Below are positions 25,893 through 36,440 of a DNA stretch of 64,000 nt, one piece after another. Location of the stretch: assembly GCA_018402385.1 (NCBI GenBank), contig JAGYJA010000003.1, positions 62,001-126,000 of the forward strand. The letters are read 5' to 3'. A program made the translations under genes and the position numbers. The stretch is from Flavobacteriaceae bacterium. Lineage in GTDB: Bacteria > Bacteroidota > Bacteroidia > Flavobacteriales > Flavobacteriaceae. How positions within the stretch are numbered: the stretch's first letter is position 1; each line of letters opens with the position of its first letter. Under the pieces are notes generated by a model. That model ran no database searches and had not been told where the DNA came from. It worked only from the letters and a program-made list of their open reading frames with translations.

Positions 25893-28800
25893 TTATCTCT
25901 TCAATGTAAAATGTGCTCTGAATTCCTTTTCTCTGTCGTCTTCACGATAGACTACTCTAAACCAGTAATCACTCGAAGGTAACGGCCTGCCGTTGTATGT
26001 ACCATCCCAGCCAGATCCCGTGGGACTAATCTGCTTCAACAACTTCCCGTGACGGTCAAATATATAAATTTTTGCGTCAGGAATACTACCAATGCCTATG
26101 ATATTCCAAGTGTCGTGATATCCATCATTGTTGGGCGTGAAAAACAACGGGTAATCGATCACTCCCAATTCTATCTCTACTGTCCCACAACCATTCCTGT
26201 CGGTGATAGTCACTATGTGGGTGCCGGGGGTGACATTGTCCCAAAACCCTTCGTCCTGAAACGCTCCATCATCTAGCCTGAATATATAATCACCAAGTCC
26301 TTCTGCACTGGCTTCTATAGCGTGTTGTCCCGCAAAGGCTGAAGTCGCTGCCTGTGCATTAAATATTAAAGGGGGTGATGAAACCGTCACTGTCGTACTC
26401 GCCTGGGTCTCACAACCGGTTAATGCATCGATAATGGTTACTGTATAAACCCCGCCCTGGGTCGCTGTAATACTTCCCTGGGTCTGATCAAATTGTATCT
26501 GACCGTCAATCTCCCATATGAAAATGTATTCCGGGGTGCTCAACCCGGTGTCAATCACAGGTGGTGAGGTCGCTCCAGATTCTTCCACTATGGGGTTGCC
26601 AAATTCATCCACACATAGACGATAGCTGTCCTGTAATGCATCAAAAATGGGGACATCTACAACAACTAATGAGACTTCAACAACCTCAAAACAATCTTCA
26701 ATATCTGCAGGTAAATCCGGATTGGGGTCGCTATAACTCACCCGGGCCCAGATCGTGGTGGTGGGACTTGTATAACTTGCCGGGGCAGGTATCGCACCAA
26801 TCCCTTCCTGGGCGTCTTCCAAAATCTCGTGGTAGCTCAAATCATACGCTGCGGGATCTTGACCTGATAAAATCTCTGCATCCAACTCGGTTAAATCAAA
26901 GGTGCCCTCGCCGGTGCCGATACCATTGTCATCTATGTTCTCACAGGCTATCAAAGGTTCTGCAGGCTCTGTGATGATAACACCTTCTTGTACTAACAAA
27001 TCAAAACTTTGTACGCCACCCACATAACAGGCTGTATCTTCATTGAATATCCCCGTGTAAATCGTCTGGGGGTTGCTGGTGTTCTCAAAGGTCGTAGTGT
27101 TGACTATCGGATTGGTATTGGTCTGGGCTTCTAATTCACTGCGGTAATAGCTCACTGTATAAAGCAATGGGTCCTGACCGTTTAATATCTGGTCTTCTCG
27201 CTCTGTTAAATCAAATACCGATTCACCGTCTGCTCCTATCTCACAGGCAACCATATCTTCTACTTCACCACTGTCATCGGGAAGCGGGTTTACTATCAAG
27301 GTTAACTCCACAATCTCAAAGCAACGTTGCTCCTGGTTTTGATTGGTCACCCGTACATAAATAATCTGCTCAAAGGGGGTCGTGTTGGTGTATAAAACAC
27401 TCGCTGCTCCCAGTGGACCTATTGCATCTAACTCCTCGCCTAACAAGGCCGCTTCCAGAGTCTCATAATACAACACTTCCCAGTCGCCGCCATTGAGGAT
27501 CTGGGCCTGGGCCTCTACCAATTCAAACTCTTCTATCCCTTCAGGGTCATTGTCATCACACAACTCTAACGGATCGGGTGCTCCAACAAGTGGATTGCTA
27601 TAAACTCGCAACAACAGCGTGGTAAAGCTCACACACTCGGTATTGCCATCAATGACTCTTACATAAAGCAATTGTAAATTCTCTCCAATATATTCTGTCT
27701 CCGGGTTGATGCGGTTTTCATCTTGCTGGGCGTCGGCTTCTGTCTCATAGTATCTTACCTCTACTCCTGCTATACCGCCCGTAATCTCATCATTCTTATC
27801 GGTTAAATCAAATACGGTAATCCCGTCATAGGGCTCGCCTAAATCATCACAAACATCTAAAGGCGTGGGCTGGATCGCTACAGGACCCGTGGTGACTTCT
27901 ATCTCAAAACTAACCGTGGCAAAACATCCGTTGTCATTGTCTTCCAAGCGAACCCAAATCGTTTGGGGGTTACTCGTGTTTGTATGGGCTGTTGGGTCGG
28001 GAATGGGATTGTCGCCGGTCTCTGAATCGACCTCACTCTCGTGATAGGTCAGGGTGAACAACAGGGGGTCTTGATCACCATAAATCAGGTCTTCATATAT
28101 CGTTAAATCAAACTCTGAAGTCGTCCCTTCATCACATAGAACAATGGGGTCTAATGCTAAGGGTATTTCAGGCTTGGGCAACACACGCAAACGCAGTTCG
28201 ATAATCACAAAACACGCAGGGTCTGGGTTTGGAAAAGCAACATCCCGCTCTACTCGAACCCAAAGGGTTTGTAGAAACGGCGTTAAGTTCTCATAAAGAA
28301 CATCGGGGTCTATCTCAAACACGCCGTCTTGTGCATCCAATAGGGTCTCGTGGTAACTTACAATCACATCAACATCACCATTTTCAATGATGGGGGTTTG
28401 ACTCGATAAATCAAACAACGCAAACCCATCAGGACTGTCATCACATAAATCATAATCCAATCCGTCTGCCTCAAAATCGGTCGCTGCAGGTAATGGCAAT
28501 ACTTCAATGGTTAAAGTCGTTCTTGCTTCACAACCCTCAGACAAACTAAACACACTCACAAAAAGAATTTGCTGGGGGGTCTCTATGTTTTGATAACTCT
28601 CCGGGTTCGGAATCGGGTTATTGGCGTCTTGATCGGCCTGGGTCTCATAATAAAACACTTGGTAGTCTTCATTGCCGCCGGTGATAAAATCATCGTTCTG
28701 GGTTAAATCAAATATCGTAAAACCATCGGTGGTACTGCCGCTTTCCTGATCATCACACAATCGCATCTCCAAAGGAACTGCTATGGTGGGGAACTCGCCC

Positions 28801-31800
28801 ACTATCAACTCAAACTGGCTGATGCGAAAACAACCGGTGTCCAAAAACTCCAAACGAACCCATATGGTCTCTCCTCCACTGGGGTAATCCGTGGTATTGG
28901 CAATGGGGGCGGCTCCGCTTTGGGCATCAAACAAACTCGTATGGTAGGTGGGACCTATAAGATCTGCGGGGTCTTGAATCCCTATCACAAAGGGGGTGTT
29001 GTCTTCTAAATTGAAATCGGCTATGCCGTCGCCATCTGCATCACACGAAAACAAATCACCAAAATCGGCCGTGGGTACATCGGGTAAGGGCAAAACTATC
29101 AAATCAAGGGGGACTATCGTATAACAGGCCGGTGCCGTGCTGGGTGGGGTAACCACTCTGGTTACACGGGCATAGATGGTTTGTAAAAAAGGAACTTCAT
29201 TGGTATAGGGTATGGGCAACTCAGTACCAACGACTCCGGCTTCCGCAGTGGGTAAATCAATGTAGTAACTCACCGTTACATTTAACTCGCCATTGATGAT
29301 CTCTGCGTCTTTTAAACTCAAATTAAAATTGGAAATCCCTAAATCATCACCATTGTCACAGGCTTCTAAAGGGGTGGGTAAGGCAGGAGTGGGATTGGGC
29401 AATACTCTCAAGGTTAAGGTCGTGGTGGAACTACACTCTTGTAAATCGGTTACTCTGGCTACGACCGTCTGGGGGGTAATGGTGTTCTGAAAGGATTCAG
29501 GGGTCGCAATGGGGATGTCGGCGATTTCATCGGCAGGGGTTAAATACCAGGTCACGGTCACATCGGGAACGCCACCGGTAATCTCATCATTGCGCGTGGT
29601 TAAATCAAAGGTGCTTAGCTGATCGGTCGTGCTGCCACTGGCGGCATCATCACACAACTCATAGGGCAAGGGTAAATTGGCAACCGGTAAAGGGTCCACT
29701 ATGAGTTCTAACTCCACAATGGCATAACAGCTCTCTCCTGTCGAGGGGGGGACCGTGCCGGGGTCGATACTTAAATCGTTCCCCACTACCAGGATATAAA
29801 TAGTCTGGTTATTGGGCAACTGGTTTTGATAGGCTCCAGGGGTGCCAATGGAGGCCGTAAAATCTCCCGGAGGGGCTAACAGTACTGACTCGCCTGCTGC
29901 AATCGCATCGGGCTCATTTACGTAGTAATAAAATTCATAGTGGGTCGGGTCCAGACCGTTGAGTACTTCGGGCTCTACCTCTGTCAAATCAAAGACTTCT
30001 ACTCCATCGCCGGGATTGTTTACATCACACAGTCGCAAAGGCTCGGGTTCCACAATTTCGGGGGTGTTGCGCACTTCCAAATTTAATGCCACTACACTAT
30101 AACAACTGCTCACGGCACTCTCTACTCGGGCCCATACAACATCAAAGTAGGGGTCGTCGTTCTCATAAGGGGTGGGTAACTCATTGACCGAATTGATCGC
30201 ATCCAACTCCGTACCGTGGTAGGTCACCGTTAAATCCGGATCGCCCAAGGTGATGTCGGCATCGGCATCGCTTAAAGTGAACTCCCCAAATCCGTTGTTG
30301 TCATCGTCGCATAAAATTAAAGGGGAAGGGGTGGGGTTTACTAGTGGGTTTGGTATGACAATTAATTCAAAGTTTGTAAACACAACACAGGGTGTATCTG
30401 CATCATCTACGCGTACATAAATGGTTTGAGGATTGGCAATATTGGTATAATCTAATATTGGTAATGGATTATCTCCGGTATCAGCATCGGCCTGACTTTC
30501 GTGAAAAGTGACTGTAATATTTGGCGGAGTTACCGTTATTTCAGGAATTTTAGTAATAAGATCAAAGGATGTAAAACCATCAGCAACCAGGTCATCACAT
30601 AGCTCATAAGGAGTCATATCTGCTGGCGGGGTAACTACCGGATTGATATAAATTTGAACATTGAAAGAACCTATTTCGACACAATTAATAACAATATTTA
30701 CTAATCGCACCCAAATAACCTGGGGGTTTTCAATATTGGGATAAGCAGTGGGGTCTGCAATTGCATTAATTCCTGCAGCAGCATCAAGTTGAGTTAAATG
30801 ATAAGAAACTAAATAATCAGAAGGGTCTAATCCTCCAAAAATTGTGGCTTCCTGTACTGTCAAGTCTATGGGGTGGCCGGTATCCAAAGGTCCATCAAAA
30901 CAAAGTTCAAGGTCTTCCAGTTCAAATGGAATGAAGTCAACTGGGCGAACTTCAATTAAAAAACTGGAAGTTGTAAAACACCCCGTGATGTCATTTTCCA
31001 ATCGCACAAAAATAGTTTGAAATGGGGTGTCGATATTGACATACGCATTTGGGTTGAGTATTTCATTAACTGCATTTTCGGCGTCATCCAAATTTTCATA
31101 ATAGGTTACAGTAATATCAGGTTGAGCTCCTACAAGTTGGGGTTCAGCTACCGGCAAGAAAAAAGTAGCAAATCCATCATCATCAAGGTCACAAACAATA
31201 ATTGTTGAAACTGGAAGGGCTAGAGGTGTAGGATTTACGATAATGTCAAAACTGGCGAGAGTAAAACAAGCTGTTACATCAACTTCTACTCTCACAAATA
31301 TTGTTTGTCCAGCACTTACAAAATTTGCTGGATTTGGGATTGGGTTAACTCCAGTATTTGCATCCGTTTGGTTTATATAAAAAGTGATACTATGTGTTGC
31401 TGGATCAAGACCATTAAGAATTTCTATATCTTGAGCCGTTAAATTAAAGGTTTCTGTTCCATTATAGTCGTCATCACATAATTCAATATTTGTTATATCG
31501 ATTTCAATGTCTGGTGAAGGATTTACAATTAACTCAAATTGAACAATATCATGACATCCTGTTAAATTATCCTCTAATCTTGCAAAAATGGGTTGTTGAT
31601 TGTTAACGATATTTGTGTATGGAGAAGCGAGTTGGTTTGCCAAATCTCCTTCTTCTGCATCTGCAAGTGAATCATAATAAGCTACAAAAACACCACTTTG
31701 TCCATCAATTATAAGCGCATCATTATCTGTGAGATTAAATTCAGCAAAACCATCATTTGGCAAAATATCACATAGTTCTAGATTTTCAGGGGTCCCTGCA

Positions 31801-32897
31801 ATAGGATTAATGAAAAATTCCACAAAAATTTCATCAAAACCTGAACAGCCAGAAGCAAAAATTATTTCAATTTGATATAAGCCGTTTTCAGAAACAATAA
31901 AGGTGGGGTTTGTTTCTCCAGGAATAATTACAAAATCATCTAAAACTGAATCAAAGACCGACCATTGAAAAGTAGGTAAAGGATCTATATTTTCAAAAAT
32001 TCCAATTTCTATGGTTTCTGGTGGGCAAACACTATTTCCATTACTAATGCTAATATCCTCACCAAGGTCAACTCCAAGAAAAAAGCTTCCACCCTCAATA
32101 AAAACAGCTGAATTAAAAGAGCTGTCTAATCTGTCAACTATGACGAGCTTCATTCTGTAGTTAACATTTGGAACCACATAAGACCAAGCTTGCATCAAAA
32201 CGGTATGACCATTAAAATTGATGGGCGCCTGCACATCAGGCAAACCGGTAGCTCCATAAAAAGTACTAAAAAACTCAGGATTTAAAGAAGCACAACCTCC
32301 ATTATGTGCTTGATCTCTAATAGTTGTTACAGAAATTGGCACTTCACCGGGTGTATCTGGAACGAGAGCTAAATTAGTTACGACACCAGTATCAATGTCT
32401 TCCAAGAAGAAAGCAAATGCGTCTGAAAAATCACATTGAAATGTACCATATTCATTTGATGCAAATACAAAATTAAAACTTATTGAATCTGTAACAGGAG
32501 TAAAATCAAATTCAAGAATAGATGCATCAAGATAAGTAGAGGGAGGTATAATAGCATTTAAATAATTCTCAATTTGTGCATCTCCCGGCCATCCTCCAGT
32601 ATCTTGTAAAACCCCGTTAGGTCCGGGAGCTTCCATAACATTACCAGTCATCATTATAATTCCGTCAGAAATTGGGAAGTTTGGGTTTGTATTCTCAAAA
32701 TATCCAATTCCATTTAAGCTTCCAAAATCAATACCTGTAGAACTTGAAATATTTCCAACAGTAGCACAGGTACTTTCAATTAAAACATCTGTAACAAGCT
32801 GCTCATTAGTGTAAGTGGTCTCATCAACCGTAATATAAGGTTGCGAAAAAATGGCTAATGGAATTAAAAAAATTAAAGAAAATAATAATCTTTTCAT
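25893..32897 (-). CDS. Giant T9SS type-B secreted surface protein with about 17 internal repeats
   Basis: 2334 residues. Signal peptide MKRLLFSLIFLIPLAIFSQ. Residues about 30-270 look like a choice-of-anchor-L type domain (GIDFGSLNGIGYFENTNPNF, ISDGIIMMTGNV, SISFNFVFASNEYGTF). Residues about 365-2080 hold 17 repeats of about 100 residues, each with an (L/I)xLCDD opening, FDLT, a YYE-type strand, DA, and QTI(W/Y)VRxE ... C..... xLxV. A further Ig-like part follows, then the T9SS type-B C-terminal domain: PLFFTPNNDGYHDTWNIIGI, AKIYIFDRHGKLLKQI, GWDGTYNGRPLPSSDYWF, ending FRAHFTLKR. Paired Cys in each repeat suggest disulfides. Likely a surface adhesin or gliding-type filament exported through SprA. 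Repeats 6-17 are clearly more GC-rich than repeats 1-5. Confidence 0.93.
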   Translation of the reverse strand: MKRLLFSLIFLIPLAIFSQPYITVDETTYTNEQLVTDVLIESTCATVGNISSSTGIDFGSLNGIGYFENTNPNFPISDGIIMMTGNVMEAPGPNGVLQDTGGWPGDAQIENYLNAIIPPSTYLDASILEFDFTPVTDSISFNFVFASNEYGTFQCDFSDAFAFFLEDIDTGVVTNLALVPDTPGEVPISVTTIRDQAHNGGCASLNPEFFSTFYGATGLPDVQAPINFNGHTVLMQAWSYVVPNVNYRMKLVIVDRLDSSFNSAVFIEGGSFFLGVDLGEDISISNGNSVCPPETIEIGIFENIDPLPTFQWSVFDSVLDDFVIIPGETNPTFIVSENGLYQIEIIFASGCSGFDEIFVEFFINPIAGTPENLELCDILPNDGFAEFNLTDNDALIIDGQSGVFVAYYDSLADAEEGDLANQLASPYTNIVNNQQPIFARLEDNLTGCHDIVQFELIVNPSPDIEIDITNIELCDDDYNGTETFNLTAQDIEILNGLDPATHSITFYINQTDANTGVNPIPNPANFVSAGQTIFVRVEVDVTACFTLASFDIIVNPTPLALPVSTIIVCDLDDDGFATFFLPVAEPQLVGAQPDITVTYYENLDDAENAVNEILNPNAYVNIDTPFQTIFVRLENDITGCFTTSSFLIEVRPVDFIPFELEDLELCFDGPLDTGHPIDLTVQEATIFGGLDPSDYLVSYHLTQLDAAAGINAIADPTAYPNIENPQVIWVRLVNIVINCVEIGSFNVQIYINPVVTPPADMTPYELCDDLVADGFTSFDLITKIPEITVTPPNITVTFHESQADADTGDNPLPILDYTNIANPQTIYVRVDDADTPCVVFTNFELIVIPNPLVNPTPSPLILCDDDNNGFGEFTLSDADADITLGDPDLTVTYHGTELDAINSVNELPTPYENDDPYFDVVWARVESAVSSCYSVVALNLEVRNTPEIVEPEPLRLCDVNNPGDGVEVFDLTEVEPEVLNGLDPTHYEFYYYVNEPDAIAAGESVLLAPPGDFTASIGTPGAYQNQLPNNQTIYILVVGNDLSIDPGTVPPSTGESCYAIVELELIVDPLPVANLPLPYELCDDAASGSTTDQLSTFDLTTRNDEITGGVPDVTVTWYLTPADEIADIPIATPESFQNTITPQTVVARVTDLQECSSTTTLTLRVLPNPTPALPTPLEACDNGDDLGISNFNLSLKDAEIINGELNVTVSYYIDLPTAEAGVVGTELPIPYTNEVPFLQTIYARVTRVVTPPSTAPACYTIVPLDLIVLPLPDVPTADFGDLFSCDADGDGIADFNLEDNTPFVIGIQDPADLIGPTYHTSLFDAQSGAAPIANTTDYPSGGETIWVRLEFLDTGCFRISQFELIVGEFPTIAVPLEMRLCDDQESGSTTDGFTIFDLTQNDDFITGGNEDYQVFYYETQADQDANNPIPNPESYQNIETPQQILFVSVFSLSEGCEARTTLTIEVLPLPAATDFEADGLDYDLCDDSPDGFALFDLSSQTPIIENGDVDVIVSYHETLLDAQDGVFEIDPDVLYENLTPFLQTLWVRVERDVAFPNPDPACFVIIELRLRVLPKPEIPLALDPIVLCDEGTTSEFDLTIYEDLIYGDQDPLLFTLTYHESEVDSETGDNPIPDPTAHTNTSNPQTIWVRLEDNDNGCFATVSFEIEVTTGPVAIQPTPLDVCDDLGEPYDGITVFDLTDKNDEITGGIAGVEVRYYETEADAQQDENRINPETEYIGENLQLLYVRVIDGNTECVSFTTLLLRVYSNPLVGAPDPLELCDDNDPEGIEEFELVEAQAQILNGGDWEVLYYETLEAALLGEELDAIGPLGAASVLYTNTTPFEQIIYVRVTNQNQEQRCFEIVELTLIVNPLPDDSGEVEDMVACEIGADGESVFDLTEREDQILNGQDPLLYTVSYYRSELEAQTNTNPIVNTTTFENTSNPQTIYTGIFNEDTACYVGGVQSFDLLVQEGVIITEPAEPLIACENIDDNGIGTGEGTFDLTELDAEILSGQDPAAYDLSYHEILEDAQEGIGAIPAPASYTSPTTTIWARVSYSDPNPDLPADIEDCFEVVEVSLVVVDVPIFDALQDSYRLCVDEFGNPIVEESGATSPPVIDTGLSTPEYIFIWEIDGQIQFDQTQGSITATQGGVYTVTIIDALTGCETQASTTVTVSSPPLIFNAQAATSAFAGQHAIEASAEGLGDYIFRLDDGAFQDEGFWDNVTPGTHIVTITDRNGCGTVEIELGVIDYPLFFTPNNDGYHDTWNIIGIGSIPDAKIYIFDRHGKLLKQISPTGSGWDGTYNGRPLPSSDYWFRVVYREDDREKEFRAHFTLKR
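26660..31805 (-). repeat. About 17 coding repeats of about 300 bp
   Basis: Tandem units inside the giant gene, each starting near a CDD-type motif and containing FDLT (often TTTGATTTAAC on the coding strand). Units differ in length (about 90-120 residues) and are diverged from one another, so they are old duplications on the whole; the more GC-rich copies lie at 26.7-30.35 kb. Confidence 0.85.
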
Positions 32898-33003
32898 ACT
32901 GGGGCTGTTTATTAACTGTTATTCAATAGCCATTTGGACTTATAAATGTTATTATTAACCATTCAATTTAAATAGCACAAAAAGTGTTAAGTTGCCAAAT
33001 ATA

Positions 33004-33035
33004 TTGAATTGCTCTCTTTTTATTTTATAAATTTG
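33004..33035 (+). promoter_or_regulatory. Promoter of the Nfu gene
   Basis: TTG at 33004-33006, 21-nt spacer, TAAATTTG at 33028-33035; a second TTG at 33009-33011 would give a 16-nt spacer. Transcription start near 33042, 10 nt before the ATG. Confidence 0.6.
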
Positions 33036-33051
33036 CAAAAAAATAGCTACT

Positions 33052-33954
33052 ATGTCCACATTTAACATAAAAATCGAGCCTACTTCAAACAATGAGATAA
33101 AAAAGTTTGTTGCCAATCAATTCCTAACAAGCTCAAAGAGTTATGAGTTTAAGAACATTGACGAGGCTAAACCTAGCCCACTGGCTCAACAACTTTTTTA
33201 CTTGCCTTTTGTTAAAACGGTTTATATTGCTCAAAATTTCATCGCTATTGAAAAATTTTCAATAGTAGAATGGTCTGATGTTGAAATCGAGGTTGCAGAA
33301 CAAATTGAAAATTATTTAAATTCTGGTCAAATTCTTGTAGAGGAAGACCAAACTTCTAAAAAAGTTCCTGTTACCGTTTATGCCGAAAGCACACCCAATC
33401 CAACTGTATTAAAGTTTGTCGCTAACAAGCCCCTTGTTGACGGCACTTTTGAATTTAAAAATATTGACGAGGCTAAACACGCTCCGTTAGCACAAGCCTT
33501 ATTTCATTTTTCTTTTGTTAAAGAGGTTTTTATAAGTGCTAACTATGTATCAGTTACAAAGTTTGACATCGTAGAATGGCAAGAAGTAAGTTTAGAATTA
33601 AGAGAATTCATAAGAACATTTATCGAAGACGGCAAACAGATTTTAAGTGATGCGATTCTCAATGAAGTTAAAGAAATTAATTCTTCAGAGAAAAAAGAGG
33701 TCATACCTCTTGATGACTTTTCACAAAAAATTGTTGAAATTTTAAATGAATATGTGAAACCCGCAGTAGCAAGTGATGGTGGAAATATTGCTTTTGAATC
33801 CTTTGATAAAAACACAAAAACAGTTAAAGTAATTCTTCAGGGTGCTTGTAGCGGTTGTCCATCATCTACTGTCACCTTGAAAAATGGGATTGAAACCATG
33901 TTAAAAGATATGCTAAATGATGAAAACATCAAAGTAGAAGCTTTAAATGGTTAA
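33052..33954 (+). CDS. NifU/Nfu iron-sulfur carrier with duplicated N-domain
   Basis: 300 residues. Two Nfu-N domains in tandem: residues about 1-95 and about 103-195 align with each other (EFKNIDEAKPSPLAQQLFYL versus EFKNIDEAKHAPLAQALFHF; FSIVEWSDV versus FDIVEWQEV). The C-terminal NifU domain (about 222-300) has VASDGGNIAFE and the cluster-binding Cys266xxCys269 in GACSGCPSS. It carries Fe-S clusters to target proteins in the cytoplasm. Only the second N-copy has the TPNP motif (ESTPNPTVLKFV); in the first copy it reads EPTSNNEIKKFV. Single gene, followed by dodecin. Confidence 0.93.
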   Translation: MSTFNIKIEPTSNNEIKKFVANQFLTSSKSYEFKNIDEAKPSPLAQQLFYLPFVKTVYIAQNFIAIEKFSIVEWSDVEIEVAEQIENYLNSGQILVEEDQTSKKVPVTVYAESTPNPTVLKFVANKPLVDGTFEFKNIDEAKHAPLAQALFHFSFVKEVFISANYVSVTKFDIVEWQEVSLELREFIRTFIEDGKQILSDAILNEVKEINSSEKKEVIPLDDFSQKIVEILNEYVKPAVASDGGNIAFESFDKNTKTVKVILQGACSGCPSSTVTLKNGIETMLKDMLNDENIKVEALNG

Positions 33955-34040
33955 GACTTTCTAAATAAAAGCCTTGTTAACTTTATAAGTGTAAATTTTT
34001 CTGTATATTTAAGACAATATTAATTTTAAAATAAACGATT

Positions 34041-34241
34041 ATGCCAGTCTTAAAAGTTATCGAAATTCTATCAAATTCTGACAAAAGCTGGGAGGACGCC
34101 GCTCAAAAAGCAGTTTCTCACGCCGCAAAATCATTGTCAAATATTCGTTCCATTTATATCAACGAACAAAGTGCCGTGGTTGAAAACAATACAATCAAGG
34201 AATACCGTGTGAATGCAAAAATCACTTTTGAAGTAAATTAA
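34041..34241 (+). CDS. Dodecin family protein
   Basis: 66 residues, the expected size for the dodecameric flavin-storing dodecins. Family pattern: VLKVIEILSNSDKSWEDAAQKAV, then SNIRSIYINEQSAVVENNTIKEYRVNAKITFEV. The flavin-stacking Trp is present in KSWEDA (W19). It binds FMN/FAD or their breakdown products in the cytoplasm. A clear terminator follows, so it is monocistronic or the last gene after nfu. Confidence 0.93.
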   Translation: MPVLKVIEILSNSDKSWEDAAQKAVSHAAKSLSNIRSIYINEQSAVVENNTIKEYRVNAKITFEVN

Positions 34242-34265
34242 TTCAGTTTTTAAACTTTTTATTTC

Positions 34266-34308
34266 AAGCAATACCAACTCGCCAATTGAGGATGTATTGC
34301 TTTTTTTT
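34266..34308 (+). terminator. Intrinsic terminator after dodecin
   Basis: AAGCAATAC (34266-34274) / GTATTGCTT (34294-34302) with an inner CTC/GAG pairing in the loop, followed by a T8 tract. It stops 17 nt before the next ATG. Confidence 0.82.
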
Positions 34309-34324
34309 ATTTTAAAATTCCGAT

Positions 34325-36358
34325 ATGGCTAAAAAATATGAAAACGAACTTGCCTTAGAAAGCAGTCCTTATTTATTGCAACATGCCCACAATCCTGTGC
34401 ATTGGAAACCTTGGGATGATTCTGTTTTCGCTAAAGCGAAAAAAGAAAATAAGCTTCTCTTAATTAGCATAGGATATTCCACATGCCACTGGTGTCACGT
34501 GATGGAAAAGGAGTGTTTTGAAAATGTAGAAGTCGCTCAAGTAATGAACGCTCATTTCATTAACATCAAAGTTGATCGTGAAGAAAGGCCAGATGTTGAC
34601 CAAGTCTATATGAACGCGCTACAATTAATGACCGGCAGTGGTGGCTGGCCACTCAATATTGTAGCCTTGCCGGACGGAAGACCTGTTTGGGGCGCTACTT
34701 ACCTCCATAAAGACCAATGGATTGATGTTTTATTACAACTTCATAAATTATATGAGCATCAAATTGAAACCCTTGAGGAATATGCAGATAAACTTGAACA
34801 TGGTGTCAAAAACATGGATGTAGTTTCTATAAATAATGATGATTCAATAAATAGTTTTGATTTTGAGGAAACCCTCCAATTTTGGGCTCGGCAATTTGAT
34901 CTTGAAAATGGAGGAACAAAAGGTGCTCCCAAATTTATGATGCCCAATAATTATCATTTTCTCTTGCGATATGGCTTTCAAACTAATAATAATGAATTAA
35001 AGGAATTTGTTCATCATACACTCAAAAAATTGGGTTTTGGTGGCATTTTTGATCATATAAATGGAGGGTTTTCCAGATATTCAGTGGATGAAAAATGGCA
35101 CATTCCACACTTTGAAAAAATGCTTTATGACAATGCACAACTCGTTAGTTTATATTGTGATGCCTTTTTAGATTCTAAAAATTCCCTATACAAAGAGGTG
35201 GTTTGTGAAACACTTGAATTTATAAATCGCGAACTCACTGATCCTTCCGGCGGGTTTTACAGTGCGCTTGACGCTGATAGTTTAAATGAATATGGCATCC
35301 TTGAGGAAGGTGCTTTTTACGTTTTCACGAAAGAAGAACTTCAGGAACAAATTGGCAAGGATTACCCCCTTTTTGCAGACTATTACAACATTAATGATTT
35401 TGGAAAATGGGAGAAAAACAACTATGTGCTTATAAGGAATAAAGAGGATGAGCGTTTTTGCTCAGCCCATCAAATTACTTTAAAAACCCTATCAGAAAAG
35501 AAAAAACAATGGAAAACGCAACTACTCGAGTTCCGAAAAATTAAATCCAGACCCAGACTTGATTATAAAATCCTCACCTCCTGGAATGGCTTAATGATTA
35601 AAGGATATGCAGATGGGTATCGTGTATTTAAAGACACTTCTTTTTTAGAGGCTGCCTTGAAATGTGGCGTGTTTGTTTCAGAGAACCTTATGAAGTCTGA
35701 TGGTGGTTTGTATCGTTGTTTTACAAAAGAAAAAGCAAGCATTGATGGATTTCTGGATGATTATGCTTTTACAATTGAAGCTTTTATTTCGCTTTATGAA
35801 AATACTTTTGATCAAAAGTGGATTGACCTCGCTCAAACATTAATCAAGTATTGCTTTGCACATTTTTATGATGAAAAGACTTCCATGTTTTACTACACCT
35901 CAAAAACTTCTCAAAAGCTTATTTCTAAAACAACAGAATTTAGGGATAATGTGTTGCCATCATCAAACTCTGTAATGGCTAAAAACCTTTTTTGGGTAGG
36001 CACATTTTACAACAATGAGACTTATTTAAAAACTTCACGTCAAATGCTTTTGAATGTAATCCCTGAAATTGAAAACCACCCCCCCGGCTATTCCAACTGG
36101 CTGGACTTGTGGCTTAATTTCTCTAATCCTTTCTATGAAATTGTAATTTGCGGAAAAAATGCCTTAAAAAAACTACCCGATTTAAACACCTTTTATATTC
36201 CAAATAAAATCGTTGCAGGGTCATTGAAAGAAAGTGAACTTCCATTACTAGCAAAAAGATTTGTAAAAGATAAAACGCTTTTCTATGTTTGTAAAAAAGG
36301 CCTATGTGGCTTACCCACTGACGATTTACAAACCGTTTTTAAATCAATTAATAATTGA
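34325..36358 (+). CDS. Thioredoxin-domain DUF255 protein (YyaL/SSP411-like)
   Basis: 677 residues, full length for the family. N-terminal thioredoxin-like domain with the CHWC motif (C54, C57: [15 protein letters not shown]) and [14 protein letters not shown]; then an (alpha/alpha)6-type glycosidase-like domain with [33 protein letters not shown] and [15 protein letters not shown], all characteristic. The biochemical function is not established; family members are soluble and sometimes described as epimerase-like. It lies between a terminator and the MscS gene. Confidence 0.93.
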   Translation: MAKKYENELALESSPYLLQHAHNPVHWKPWDDSVFAKAKKENKLLLISIGYSTCHWCHVMEKECFENVEVAQVMNAHFINIKVDREERPDVDQVYMNALQLMTGSGGWPLNIVALPDGRPVWGATYLHKDQWIDVLLQLHKLYEHQIETLEEYADKLEHGVKNMDVVSINNDDSINSFDFEETLQFWARQFDLENGGTKGAPKFMMPNNYHFLLRYGFQTNNNELKEFVHHTLKKLGFGGIFDHINGGFSRYSVDEKWHIPHFEKMLYDNAQLVSLYCDAFLDSKNSLYKEVVCETLEFINRELTDPSGGFYSALDADSLNEYGILEEGAFYVFTKEELQEQIGKDYPLFADYYNINDFGKWEKNNYVLIRNKEDERFCSAHQITLKTLSEKKKQWKTQLLEFRKIKSRPRLDYKILTSWNGLMIKGYADGYRVFKDTSFLEAALKCGVFVSENLMKSDGGLYRCFTKEKASIDGFLDDYAFTIEAFISLYENTFDQKWIDLAQTLIKYCFAHFYDEKTSMFYYTSKTSQKLISKTTEFRDNVLPSSNSVMAKNLFWVGTFYNNETYLKTSRQMLLNVIPEIENHPPGYSNWLDLWLNFSNPFYEIVICGKNALKKLPDLNTFYIPNKIVAGSLKESELPLLAKRFVKDKTLFYVCKKGLCGLPTDDLQTVFKSINN

Positions 36359-36440
36359 AATAAAATTTAAACTATAAACATCGAAATCTAGGGTTTTTCA
36401 ATAAGTTGGAATTAAAATCAATTTCAAAAAAAAATTATAT

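Noticed and set aside
26561-26974. Long open frame on the plus strand inside the giant gene
   Set aside because: It is antisense to the well-supported repeats of the T9SS cargo, and its translation is low-complexity with no domain.
26660-31805. CRISPR-like regular repeats
   Set aside because: The periodicity is protein-coding (about 100-residue domains), the units are diverged and there are no identical short repeats with unique spacers.
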